Of a stretch of 64,000 nucleotides of DNA, positions 53,241-64,000 are shown piece after piece. The position numbers and the translations under genes are program-made. The DNA is from Anaeramoeba flamelloides (lineage: Eukaryota > Metamonada > Anaeramoebidae): the NCBI GenBank assembly GCA_027625915.1, contig JANTQA010000015.1:3038001-3102000 (forward strand), in the 5' to 3' direction. The stretch's first letter is position 1. Each line of letters begins with the position of its first letter. The notes under the pieces are model-generated. The model had not been told where the DNA came from and searched no databases. It was given only the letters and a program-made list of their open reading frames with translations.

Positions 53241-54304
53241 ATAATTTTGCCTTGTTGTCATAGAGCACTAGTCCCAAAAATCATTTATTTTCTTTCATCA
53301 TGCCGTTTCAAAAATTGTTTACTTTAGACTTCGAAAGTTTCATTCTGAAACTTTTAAAAAAATTATTTAAAGCAATTATTTTCTATCAGATTTTACTTGG
53401 TTACTCAAGAAAATCGATCAAGTTGAATAAATAGACTCTGGTATCAGTTTAAAGCAGTTTAAAGTAAAGGATTTTTTAAATATTCTTATTTCTGTGAAAA
53501 AAAAAAAAAATAAATAACAATAACAACTAACAACAAAACCAGAAAAAATATACAAACTAGCAATCTCCAATAACAACAACTAACAACCACACTAACCATA
53601 ATACTGTCAATTGAAAAATAAATTGAACAAATTTTTCATCGCTTTCCTAAAAAATGATTTCAAAGATCAAAGCAAAATTTAAACCCTTTAATATTCTAAA
53701 CCTTGCTTATATTTTGAATTCCCCTTTTAGGATTGGGACTTTAATGATCATTATAAATCTTCTTTTATTGTTTTTTTTTTGCAAAGTTGAATGAAAATGT
53801 TGTTACTTTTTTTTTTCAAATAATAGTAATAACAACAACAGCATCAGAATATTGTTAGCAACACCATCAAAAATAAGAACAAAATTAATCAAAATCAAGC
53901 TTGTTATTATTGTTATTGCCACTATAAATTATTTTTTTTCAAGTCACTTTTGCTAATAAACAAGATCCAAATTTTCATATTTTTTTCATTTTTAATTTTT
54001 TTTCACTTTTTTTATGAATGGATTCTCTTTTTAATAAATAACTTTGAGAAGTTAAGTGTTCTTAATATTTTCTATTTTTTGAAATCAGATTTTTTTCTTT
54101 TAAGGGACTATTCTTTATTATTTCATTTTTTAGCCAATGTCAATAATGATGATCTTTTCTATAAGAAGTAATTTTTTTTAACAGAACTAAACATCCTTTT
54201 CAATAATAGAGAATTCAGTTTATTTTCATATCCAACTTTTTAAAAATCTATATCAGCAGCAAAAGTTGATTCATATAAAAATTCACGGTAGCCTTGGAAA
54301 GACT

Positions 54305-56124
54305 GTAATTCACGATAAAGTTACAAAAATCACTATAATTTCCATCAAATTGCGATTAACAATATTATCCTGATAATAAAACAAATCGCGATAGTCGCTA
54401 AAATCATGATAATTATTATAAAATCGTGATAAATACCAAAATATCGTGACTAAATTGTGATCGCGATAAAATAGTCAATGGGTTTTTGAACTAATTGAGA
54501 AATATTTTTTAAAAAAAAAATTTTTAAGAGAACCTGTATGTGCGAGTGGCAACACATCCCAATATACAATCTGAAGGCCGGGGTTCTATTCCCTTAACCA
54601 GTATTTCTTGTTGTTTACCATTTTCTCAAATAGCCACCACGGTGTAATTTTAATTAAAAATCGGGCTTAGGCTTCTTAGAACCACTAATTCTTTGAGGAA
54701 ATCGTTTGACCAAAATGAATCTTTTTGACTACTGTAAAAATCCAATTCTCATAATTAAAATTTTATCTCAAAGTCCAATAAGAAAGATTAATTAAATGTC
54801 TAAAAATATCATTTCTAATTGATTTTCTCAAGATATTTGATTTTTTTCGGCTCATAATTAATTCATAATATTTGGAAGGGGAAGTAAAAATTTTCGTTTT
54901 TTAAATGGAAAATAACAGTATTATAAAAAAACTTAACAGAATTGGAACAAAATCCCTCTCAATTATGGAGCGGATCCGATTTTTGGGAGAAATGACCAGA
55001 TTCGCTCTCTCACTTGGTTCAACAATATCTCTAATTCAAATTAGGGATTCGGGCAAACAGGTGGACTTTTAGTACCCACTCTTTAATGGAAAAAAAAAAA
55101 AAAAAAAAAAAAATTTTTTTGCTCAAAAAATAGATTAGGTGAAAAAAAGTTAATCATTGAAAAAACAACAAAAAAGATACTTGATCCAATCAAGGATCAG
55201 ATCAAGGAGTTTTATTATGTTTTCATTTTGTTTGGTTGTCAAACCTATCGATCCTTTAAGATCAACAACAATAAGAAATAAAGAGAAATAAATATTTTTT
55301 TCAGTTAATCGTGGTGTTGTAAATTGAGTTGAATAAAAGACCTTCTAAAACTTCCAACTCTTTGTCTGTTCTTTAAAGAATGTGTTCTTGGGTTAAAACA
55401 TTTTCAATATTCACAGAAAGCTAAAAGGGGTTGGTAAACTTTTCATTAGCTTTCACAACATCCTTGTCAGATGATCACCAATTATTAAGATTATTTATAG
55501 ATTTGTCTTCTTATTCTTTTTCTTCTTTGAGCATCTTTATATTGGACAGAAAACACAATTAGAGTTTAGAGGTTATTGCTTGATCGATCATCAATAAGAA
55601 GTCAAATTATTCTTTATTCTTTTTGGCTATTTAAAATTGTAAATGTAACAACTCCATTGTAAGTAGAAGCATCGATCTTATATTCGGTGTATTTTTGGAG
55701 TGGGTAATTATTAGTTTGATCATAAAATATGTATGAGATTTGATATTTTGTTAAAAAAAAAATGATAAGAATAAATTTTTTTTTCCACTACAAACAAACT
55801 CATTCCCTTCAAAAAAGTTATCGTCTTTCCAAACTTTCAAACACTTGAAGACAGTACACAACCCTTGTAAACACTTTCAAACATTAATTAAAGGGGAAAG
55901 TGTTGTAAAAGTCTCAAGACTTTGCAAAAGTCAAAAGATTTTTTCAAAGATGATTTTAAAAAAATAATCTTTTCATTTTTTAAGCAATAATTTTAATATC
56001 GCGATTTTATTTTTCATGATTTTATGATTTTTCGCGATAAAGTTGGACTAATCGCGATTTTTAATACTATCGCAATTTTATTGTTAATATCATGATAATA
56101 TATGTTATCATCAAAATATCTATT
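54305..56124. mobile_element. Element F, copy 2, with a SINE inside
   Basis: Colinear with F1 from TTCACGATAAAGTTACA to ATATATGTTATCATCAAAA. The F1 outer left end (GAGGTTTTGATT...) is missing; instead an H right-end scrap (CACGGTAGCCTTGGAAAGAC, about 54284-54303) abuts it. The reverse coding relic is more broken than in F1 (YDQTNNYPLQKYTEYKIDAS, with stops afterwards). The insertion of about 590 bp at 54516-55112 accounts for the larger size. Confidence 0.75.
54516..55112 (+). mobile_element. tRNA-derived SINE with A tail, inserted in F2
   Basis: The head GAACCTGTATGTGCGAGTGG is tRNA-like, and a B box GGTTCTATTCC lies at 54582-54592. The body is about 500 bp, followed by a 24-A tail (about 55089-55112). 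Flanking A-run/T-run sequences (AAAAAAATTTTT) on both sides may be the target duplication. F1 has a single uninterrupted copy of the site. The body does not match the SINE at 21548. Confidence 0.75.
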
Positions 56125-56179
56125 ATAAACATTTATTTTTTTAATTCAGATATCCAGATTGGAGATTATTTTCATCGAC

Positions 56180-56860
56180 TGGTAAATTCCATATACAAGG
56201 GGAAAAAATCATTTTTAAGGGATCATCCCTCTACGCCAACAAGCTAAAATTTTATAATTTGTTATTGGTGATATTCTCAACTTACAAATTTTTTATTTAC
56301 GAGGTCATCAAATTCTGATCGACTCAGAAAGCCATAAAAGAAAAATAGTTTCGTGAGTTCATTCAGTTCACATTTTTTCTGATATTGAAAACTATTAAAT
56401 TCAATTTATTTCTTAAATTATCAAATAAGTTGTTTTCCTAATTTATTGTCATTTTGATCATTATTATACAACAACAATCTTTGTTGCCAGTAATATTAAT
56501 ATAAAAAAATTCAATTTAGAGATAAAACTTTTTGTTAACCAAAAAAAATGATTTATTCAACCAATTGAAAAACAATAGTATTTTTGGAAGAAGGGTAGTT
56601 ATAAAATTAAAGTTTTTAAGTTATTTAACAATTTTTTCAAGAATTTTTTTTTTTATTCAAATATGAAATTAGTTGTTTCAAAATAAAATTTTCTTGAAGA
56701 TATTATGGAATTAGTTAATTTTATCCTCGAAATTCAAAATCTTTTTTTTTCTTCCTAAAATGATTTGAATTGATAAAAGAATTCTTGTGAATAAGACCAA
56801 CCAATTTGGTGTGAAAAATTTTTTAAAAATTGAAATTGTTTTTAAAAGCATTTTTTAATT
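56180..56860 (-). repeat. Coding relic repeat I, copy 3
   Basis: Same order as copy 1 but without the MITE: TTGTTATTGGTGATATTCTC, GCCAGTAATATTAATATA, and TATGAAATTAGTTGTTTCAA, all with counterparts at 33108-33730. The reverse frame still gives YLQENFILK and ISYLNKKK. Confidence 0.6.
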
Positions 56861-57299
56861 TTAGTAAAAGATAAAATTTTTAATTTTAAAAGTTTCTTTC
56901 AAAGATAATTATATTGAAATTTTGATTCTTAGTATCCTTTCAGAACAATTCAAATTATCATTTTATTTCTAATTTAATATATTATTTGGAATTCTTATGA
57001 ATATAGTATATAAACTATTTTTCAGTCAAAGTGGTCCAGTTCTAATGGGTGAAATATGTGTGAATAAAGGGTTGGCATAGATATTAGAAGAAAAATTTTA
57101 TTTTGGAATTTTTCAAAATGGAAATCATTTTTTCACATTTTTGATTTTTTTTTTGATTTTAATTTTAAAACGTTAACAATAACTGTAATATTTTTTTATT
57201 GCAAGATCAATAGTTCCTAATTAAAAAGTGTTATTCTAAGGTTATTGAAACCATGGAAATGAATTTTGAGAAATCATATGGATTTCTATTTCAATTCTA

Positions 57300-57830
57300 T
57301 TCTAAACTCTTTTTCAGTTAAAGTTTCCCAATTTTATTGAAGAAATGGAAGACATTCTATGAGTTTAATTCATTATTCTTATCAAACTAAAATTTTCAAT
57401 TTTTAGATCTAAATAATTTTTTCTCATTTTGTAAAATTTTTTTTCTGTATTTGGCTTTTTTTTTTTATAAAAACTAAATTTAAAAAAAAAATATTTGAAA
57501 AACCAAATAAACATTAAGAAAAGTTCAACTTTGTATGTTCTTTTAGAATACATACATTTACAAGTAATAAATCTTATTAACAACAATTTTAATAACCTAA
57601 AGAAATTAAGAATTTGCACGAGACGTTCCAATGAATAGGGCCCATAAAATTTTTTAACATTTTTTTTTTTTGAAATTTATAGTTTGTTCAGGATTTTCTT
57701 TTATAATTATCGACTCTTATATGAAGTTTATTATTTCTCAGATTTCTAAAAAATCTAATTTTGGTTGATTCTTACAAATAAAGTGACTTTGTCATTTTTG
57801 GCTGGGCACCTTTGAGTGAAATGGAGTTTA
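57300..57830. repeat. Dispersed repeat J, copy 2
   Basis: Counterpart of 1310-1875 in the same orientation: TATGAGTTTAATTCATTATT, CTTTTATAATTATCGACTCT, then CCTTTGAGTGAAATGGAGTT. A further partial J-like start (TTTTTCAGTCAAAGTGG) lies at about 57018. Confidence 0.75.
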
Positions 57831-58243
57831 TCGTTTATCTTGATATTTGGCAAATAAATGTGAAAAATTTCCACTTCATTTTCTTTTCCTTTTTCAAATA
57901 GAGACCAAAAATACCAACACCCTTTGTTTTGGGATTTTATTTCCAAAAGTAAAAGCATGGAAAATGAAGTGAAATTGTTTCCTATTTATTATTCAAATAT
58001 CAGTAGAAGTTCAAAATGAACATTGTTTTTTTTCTTAATAGCACCATAAGAATTTGATTTTTTCAATTTTTAAGAAAATTTATTGATTAGTTAGTTTTCT
58101 TTCAGACAGATATCAACAATTCTTTTATGTGTATTATTATTTTATTTCTTATTTTTTCTTCAAAGGTCAATTATTTAAAATAATTGATTTTCGAAAAAAA
58201 AGTTCGGATCCTTTGACTGAAACAGAGGTTTTATATATTATAG

Positions 58244-58275
<32 letters not shown>

Positions 58276-58279
58276 ATTA

Positions 58280-58476
58280 CAGTCAGATCCACTTTTAAGG
58301 AACAAACTTTCAACGAAGTTTAAGGAACAAAAAAAAAATCTCAAATTAAGGCACAAAATTCAGGTTCATGTAAAATAAATTGTAAAAAACAAAAATTCTA
58401 AATAATGTGCTCTAATTTGAGATTTTTTGTGCCTTAAATTAAGTAGTAATTTGTGCCTTAAAAGTGGAACTGACTG
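58280..58476. mobile_element. MITE D, copy 7
   Basis: Ends CAGTCAGATCCACTTTTAAG and mirrored CTTAAAAGTGGAACTGACTG; TA on each side within an ATT-rich stretch (58278-58279, 58477-58478). It follows an (AT)n run. Confidence 0.9.
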
Positions 58477-59189
58477 TATTATTATTATTATAAATTGTAA
58501 ATAATTACATTTGGATGAAATTGTTTAAAAAATTGAGAAATAAATAGTAGTGTCTATTGATACTTCATTTCTTTGGCAACTTGTCAACTCAATGAATCAA
58601 GATTCTTTTATTAATTATTTTCAAAAAAAAACAAATTCAAAAGTATTTCTAATTGTTATAAGTTGAATATTCCCGGTTTTAAAAAAGTATTTTGGGTGAA
58701 TTTTTTATTTAATTTTTCGGTTTTTTTCATCTTTTTTTTATACAAAAAAATTGAAAAAATTGAAAAAATTGATTATTTTTGAATTAACAAATTATATTAT
58801 TTTTTTAAGTTAAAAATAATTATTGTGATTTTTTGAAAAGTAATTAGATTTTTTTTTCTGAATTATTTTTGAAACTTTGAAGAAGAAAGAAAAATTATAG
58901 TAGTGAAGGTATTGTACAACGATATACTTTATTTCTTCTTCAACTAATATATTGTTTTTTGAAATTTCAGAAATATATTGAATTTTGATCTTTTTAAAAA
59001 TGAAAAAAATTGGATCAAACTTTTTATTAACAATAATTTCGTTTCATAAAATGTTTTTAAAGTGGGTTTGGTATTGTAGTACACATATTTTCACCTTTTT
59101 TTAAATTTTCAAACTTTATTCTATTTTATTCTGGTTCTTTTTACTAATAGAGTTCTTAATGATATTTTGTTTAATTATTTTGTATATAT

Positions 59190-60240
59190 TATTGGGCTAG
59201 TTTTGAAAAAAAGACATGACACGAATATAATCTCTAAAAAGATTTTTAATTGTTAATAGTTGTCAAATTTTTGTTTAATTTCTATTATTAAAAAGCTGAT
59301 CCTTTTTATAAATAACCAAATTTTTAATGAACCCCGTATGAACCCTACCCAAAGTTCATTAAAGTGGGGTATCTATAGAATACCCCTTTTGTTGTTTGAT
59401 AAAATAAGTAGATCAACTTTTTTGTAAAAAACAATAGAGTTATTGAGAGGTTTACTTTAGTTTTGAAAAAGATATTTTTTATTCTTGTTTTTTGATTGAT
59501 TGAATATTATTTTGAACAAGTCTAATTTGATGAGTCATCATTCTAATAAGTGGTGAGTTATACATTTTAAAGTTTGATTCTTAAATAATAGTATTCGAAT
59601 TTAAATATTAGATATTTCATAACAATTTTCCTAATATCCAAAATAAAAAATCTTGTCAGGGATTTTTTTCATTTTAGCTATTATTTTCAAAATTCCAAAC
59701 CCCAAAAAATCTTTTGGCTTTTATCTGTTCTCAACAATTAATGTTACAAAGAATGGGTATAGGTAACTACTTCGAAAATTTATTATTCTTAAAATTGAGT
59801 TTTAATTCAATTTCTAATTTTTTTCAGCAATTTTTTTTCTAAACCAATGAAACTTTTTTCTATTTCTTTTGATGGTGTCCTTAAATTTATTTTTTATTTT
59901 TCCAACAACACAATTCGGAAAAAGAACTACAAAATGAGAGTATAAATTTTCCTATTTCTAACCATTTGTTTCTAAAAAAAACTAACCTAACCTATCATAA
60001 TCTTCAAAAAGTATTCGTTTCTCTTATTGAAATTAGATTGAATTTTCTCAGTTAAGAATAAAGGTTGACACAAAACAAGTCACAAAATAAGAACGAGTTT
60101 TGAAAACTTTCTTCATATAAAAAAAAGTATATTTCAATGTTTGGAAATTATTTGTATTAATAACCGATACCCACTCATGCCATTTTGTTTAAAAGTAGAA
60201 CTTATGTTCCAAACCTAATACGAGGGAATAAAAAAAAAAT
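59190..60240. repeat. Dispersed repeat E, copy 3, directly upstream of the gene at 60331
   Basis: Colinear with 35900-36965. The last shared block (CATTTTGTTTAAAAGTAGAA) is 130 bp from the gene's ATG, so this copy may supply the gene's promoter or 5' UTR. Absence of terminal repeats leaves open whether E is a transposon or a duplicated gene flank. Confidence 0.65.
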
Positions 60241-60330
60241 TGTGAGCTTTCCCATTTTCTTTAATTTTCTTAAAGAAATTCTATTTTCTTTGCCAAAAGA
60301 AACAAGCAAATAAAAAAAAAAACAAAAAAT

Positions 60331-61726
60331 ATGTTTAAAAGATGTAAACAATGCCAAAAGAGAGGCTTTCGTTTTCTAAAAATCCTTCAAATTAAAACAC
60401 ACTCACGATTCCTTTACCCAATAATTGAGTTGATCCCATTAAACGTTGAAATTCTATGCTATAAATGTGTTGATCAACTTTCCCGAATTTATCAGCAACA
60501 ATTGATCTTGTCTCAATATGTCACCTTTTCGTTTGATTTTTATTCGTTAAGTTCAGGTCGAATTAATCAACAGGAAGAATCTTCTTCTTCAGAATCAGAT
60601 TATCTTCCTGGAAATTCGATCAAACCCCCGAAAAAAATCAAAAGAGGGCAGATAAAAAGAATTCCACAAAAAAAACAAAAAAAAAAAAAAAAAAAAAAAC
60701 GAAAAAGGTTCATGGAAAAGGAAAGAAAAGGAAAAGGAGAAGGAGAAGGGAAAGAAGAAGGAGAAGGGGAAGGAGAAGGAAAAAGAGAAAGAGAAAAAGA
60801 AAGAGAAAAAGAAAAAAAGAAACAAAAAGAAAAAGAAAGAAAAGAAGAAAAAGAAAGAGAAAGAAAAAGGGAAAGAAAAAGATAAAAGGAAAAGGAAAAG
60901 AAAAAGGAAAAAGAAAAAGAAAGAAAAAAAAAAACACAAGCACAAGCATCATCAAAAGAAAAACACAAGCAAAAAAAAAAAAAAAAAAAAAAAAAAACAA
61001 AATGATTTCCTAATGAATAGCCCTTCCGCAAAAAATAAAAAAAAAACAAAAAAGGAACCGCTTTTACCAAAAAAAAGGCAAGATCTTAACACACTAAACA
61101 AAGAGCCAAATAATTTCTTTTTAAAAAACGAAACTGTCCATCAACAAACCCAAAATCCAAAAATTGGAGATTATAATTTTCCAAGCTCCAGCAATTTTGA
61201 GGACTTTACCAGATCTCCGTCAAATAACTTTCTCTTAACAGACGATAACTCATTTAACCAAAACGATCAGAATCAATTTAAAGAACAAGAACAAGAAATA
61301 GATCAAGAATTAGGTACAAGTAAAGAACAATTGTTACCTCAATTAAAAGAAAAAGAAAAAGAAAAAGAACAAGAACAAGAACAAGAACAAATATCTTTTT
61401 TTGAACCAATCAATTGGGGAATGAATCTAAATTTAGATTTAGATTTTGATATGGGCTTAGACAATAACTTGGATTTTGGATTTGAGCCACAAACAGAATT
61501 AAACGAACTTAATTTATTAAATATGAAGGAAGACCATATAATAAAATTTTCCAATTTAACCCAATTACCACAAAAGATTTTGTCTGAGCAAGATGAAAAA
61601 AACCAAGACCAAAAAAGTGATCGGCTACAGTTACAACCACAGGCATCACAACCAAAAACAAAACAGAGGATACAACAACCAAAGGCCTTCCAGTCACAAC
61701 AAATACAAAAAGATAAACAAAACTAA
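60331..61726 (+). CDS. CxxC-domain protein with Lys/Glu-rich linker and acidic/Gln-rich C-terminus (frame changes inside linker)
   Basis: Two frames appear to form one gene. The first (60331-60885) starts MFKRCKQCQKRGFRF and has CYKCVDQLSRIYQQQ about 45 residues later: paired CxxC motifs in the spacing and style of a zinc-binding ZAD-like domain (a resemblance only). A poly-Lys/Arg and Glu run follows, encoded by long purine tracts. The second frame is open through the same tract and continues from KHKHKHHQKK to 61726. It contains MNSPSAKNKKKTKKEPLLPK, a KEKEKEQEQEQE repeat and an acidic-hydrophobic patch (NLNLDLDFDMGLDNNLDFGF) like transcription activation domains. The single frame change lies in A/G homopolymers, so an assembly error or real indel is likely; a small intron is not evident. 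The predicted product might be a nuclear regulator, but this is inference. Confidence 0.5.
60713..60933 (+). repeat. Long polypurine tract within the CxxC gene
   Basis: Nearly all A/G on the forward strand for about 220 bases, with only rare C or T. It has many GAAAAG/GGAGAA mirror-symmetrical units and could adopt triplex (H-DNA) structure. The reverse frames reading Phe/Ser/Leu runs (60595-61070) are artefacts of this tract. Confidence 0.85.
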
Positions 61727-61997
61727 AACGAACATTTTTAAATCCAAATTCAAATTTATCTGCTTATATTAATAATAAAAATAAGAATAAATGAGGAATA
61801 GAAAATTAATTAAAGAATTTTTTCTTTTTGAAATACATAAGTATTTGAAGAAAATTGTCTTTTTTTTTTTTTTTTTTTTTTTCTTTTTTCTTTTCTTTTA
61901 ATTTATTATCCGATTTTTTTTTTTTTTCTATTTCAATTTTTCACTTCCTACCATTTCATTTTTTTATGTTTAATTTTATCATTTAAATTATGATTAG

Positions 61998-62035
<38 letters not shown>

Positions 62036-62430
62036 TATCATTGTTATTATTATTATTTTGATTAAGATTATTATAATTATTATTGTATAATCAATGGGGA
62101 TTATTATAATTCTCTGGTAAATTAACAAAATATTGTCCTTTTTCGACAAAATTCATTTTTTACAATAAATATTTCTTGAATTCAAAAAATTGAGCAAACC
62201 CCAAAAAAAAACCAAAATTAATGTTTATGGGAATGGTATTTTTTTAAAAATAAAACGAAATATTGTTGAGATCTTAAAAAAAAGTTCTTTTTTATAATTT
62301 GTGTTTTGACTTATGTTATGGATGAGTTAACCTTCGTCTAAACAATTTAATGATTTGAGTCTCTTTTTCGAAAACAAAATTTCACATATTTCCAATATAA
62401 AACAAAAAAAAGTATCCTATTCAGAAGTCT

Positions 62431-62610
62431 AAATATGGAATGTTGTAAAAAAAAAGTTTTTTCTATTTTTGAGATAAATAAAGAGTTCCATGTAATTTAT
62501 CAAATTTTGGTAAAATAGTAAACGAAACACCAGTTTTATTTTTTGAGTTCAAAGGGATTTTCAATATAAATTCTTTTGGTAAATACTCATAAATTGTTTG
62601 AAATATGTTT
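62431..62610. mobile_element. Foldback element C, half copy 3
   Basis: GGAATGTTGTAAAAAAAAAG, GAGATAAATAAAGAGTTCCATG-like text (split by small changes) and GATTTTCAATATAAATTCTT match one arm of C1/C2. The second arm is missing; LINE sequence begins about 30 bp later. Confidence 0.7.
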
Positions 62611-62639
62611 TTTTTTTGTTGTGTTTATTTATTTAATTT

Positions 62640-63206
62640 ATTAATTTAGAGAAAGGATTAATTAAAGAAAATTTTAACTGGAAGTCGGAGAGTTTAAACC
62701 TTCTTAAAAAGGAAATTTATAATTATAATTATAATGAGTTGTTGAATTCTACCAGTTGGAAGGTACAAAAATATTTCGCAATAATTAAAAACCAAAAAAA
62801 TTTATTTATTAATCAAAGATATTTAAGTTATCCATCAAGTTCAACAATTCTAAAATTCAGAACATTTACCAACTGCTTAAATAGATATTATTATGTAATA
62901 AATAAAAATTCAAATAAATTTTGTCCTTTATGTTTAAAATATGAACATAAGGAAATAATAGAAAATATTGATCACTTTTTATGGGTATGTCCTTCCTATA
63001 AAAAAGATAGATTAATTTTTCTGAAAAAGTTAAAAGAATTAAATTTTAATGAAATAATTTTAAATTATGATAGCTTAAAATTATTTTCGTTAATTAATAA
63101 TCGTGAAATCTATGATTTTACGCTTAAATTTCTGAAAGGGAATTTAAGTAAAAGGGCACTTAGAGTGTAATCTACACTTCCTCCTCAATAAAAAAAAAAA
63201 AAAAAT
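62640..63206 (+). mobile_element. LINE 3' end with C-terminal zinc knuckle and A tail
   Basis: An open frame from about 62652 to the TAA at 63168-63170 reads KENFNWKSESLNLLKKEIYN, then KFRTFTNCLNRYYY and the LINE C-terminal knuckle CPLCLKYEHKE...HFLWVCPSY (C-x2-C...H-x4-C), followed by KDRLIFLKKLKEL. The 3' end after the stop is short (CTACACTTCCTCCTCAATA) and closes with an A run (63190-63205), as LINEs do. It is 5'-truncated. The start overlaps by homology the end of the fragment at 41575-42640. No ATG is needed; it is the tail of a longer ORF2. Confidence 0.85.
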
Positions 63207-64000
63207 TAAAGAAAATTTTTTGAAATGAAAAAAAGAGAAGAAGAAAATTAATTAAAATAAACCCCAATTCAAAATTTTTAACATAACAAAATTCAATTTG
63301 TGAAAAAAAAAAACTGATTTAATCAATTCAAGAAGATTTACCAAATTAGAACCCTACACTAATTGAAATGTTAACACTTTTTTATAAATTACAATACGCA
63401 CAAAACAATAAATAAATAATTATCAATACAAATAAATCATGGGTGTGTTTAAAATTTTGGAGAGAGCAAAACAAAAAAATACATTAGTAAATTTGTTGAA
63501 ATTCTATTAGGATTATTGATTGATCAAATGGTTAGATACTACCAATTAATTTTATTTGAGTTCTTCTATTTGGAACAACTTGACTTTAACATAATATCAA
63601 TTGTTTGAAAAAATTTTGATCGAGACGAAACAAATTACGTTATTCAAACAATTAAATGAAAAGAAAAACTAAAAGATCAAAAAATGATTTTCATATTTTA
63701 CAAAAATCAAAATTATCTCCAATTTCAATGAAATTGTATTATTGTGATTGTTTGGAACGTTTTAGCTGTGTGGAAAATTTTGAATTTTAGTTTATATATA
63801 AATTTCTTAAAAATGTTTATTTTTTTTCAAAAAATTAAAAGATTGGTACACGAGGTAAAATAGAAATGTTCTAAATGTGATTTTCTAATAGTTAAACTTT
63901 TCCTTTCATTAAGATTTATTCAGAGAGATTGATGAATTTAATTTAATATTTGGAGACTAGTAAATTATCAAAATAGACAAGGGATGGTTGGTTATAGCAT

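Larger units (their letters stand above)
48062..60330. other. 12-kb intergenic repeat region
   Basis: Nothing recognisable in 48062-50300 except AT-rich sequence with two TGCGTAATATGTCACAT / ACGTAATATGTTACAT-like motifs near 50085-50170. Then: minisatellite (50320-50450), hairpin N (50770-50920), long inverted repeat M (51712-52393), MITE D6, repeat I copies 2 and 3, element F2 with a SINE, repeat J copy 2, MITE D7 and repeat E copy 3. 53240-54280 and 58480-59180 hold only AT-rich sequence with scattered CAA-rich stretches (53515-53605, 53820-53890). Confidence 0.65.
61727..64000. other. 3' intergenic region of the window
   Basis: T-rich 3' flank of the gene at 61726 with an (AT)n run (62000-62029), a half copy of foldback C (62431-62610) and a LINE 3' end (62640-63206). 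From 63207 to 64000 I see only AT-rich sequence. Confidence 0.65.

Noticed and set aside
60595-61070. Reverse Phe/Ser/Leu-rich frames
   Set aside because: Complement of the polypurine coding tract.

Overview
The window is very AT-rich eukaryotic nuclear DNA (roughly 80% A+T by eye) with long A and T runs, GT-AG introns, the standard genetic code, and proteins rich in Asn, Lys, Glu and Gln. A diaphanous-type formin, an HSPA12-like (divergent Hsp70) gene and a DUF547 protein point to a free-living amoeboid or other protist. The style resembles Anaeramoeba or an AT-rich amoebozoan, but that is inference and the lineage is not proven. Gene density is low: five or six host genes or gene remnants in 64 kb. 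Most of the rest is decayed non-autonomous DNA transposons, hairpin (foldback) repeats and LINE pieces.

Layout. 2-571: end of a DUF547-domain gene. 572-4666: repeats and a reverse-strand LINE fragment. 4667-13291: a five-exon formin (GBD/FH3, FH1, FH2, RG-rich tail with four DFRxxL motifs); its second intron is 3.75 kb and holds two foldback elements. 13292-18203: repeats and a possible signal-peptide exon. 18204-25799: one host gene split by a ~5.3 kb CMC/Plavaka-like DNA transposon (18767-24060), which is itself decayed and carries a tRNA-derived SINE. The host protein has alpha/beta repeats and a C-terminal region resembling a degenerate PARP catalytic fold. 25800-38836: an intergenic repeat landscape with several element families, some nested. 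38837-48061: an HSPA12-like gene whose ATPase motifs are degraded, with a 4.7 kb intron full of repeats and a long coiled-coil, Asn-rich C-terminal extension. 48062-60330: more repeats, including a nearly perfect long inverted repeat, a compact hairpin and a SINE-containing element. 60331-61726: a gene with a CxxC...CxxC N-terminus, a Lys/Glu-rich linker and an acidic/Gln-rich C-terminus. 61727-64000: a half foldback element and the 3' end of a LINE with its A tail.

The genes do not form a pathway. What joins the window is repeat dynamics. At least ten non-autonomous families can be defined from paired copies. Several have an observable target-site choice (TA or TTAA), and some copies preserve an empty or filled site that gives the order of insertion. 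The two most interesting proteins are the formin, with MLCK-like DFRxxL actin-binding motifs, and the HSPA12-like pseudo-ATPase with a coiled-coil tail.
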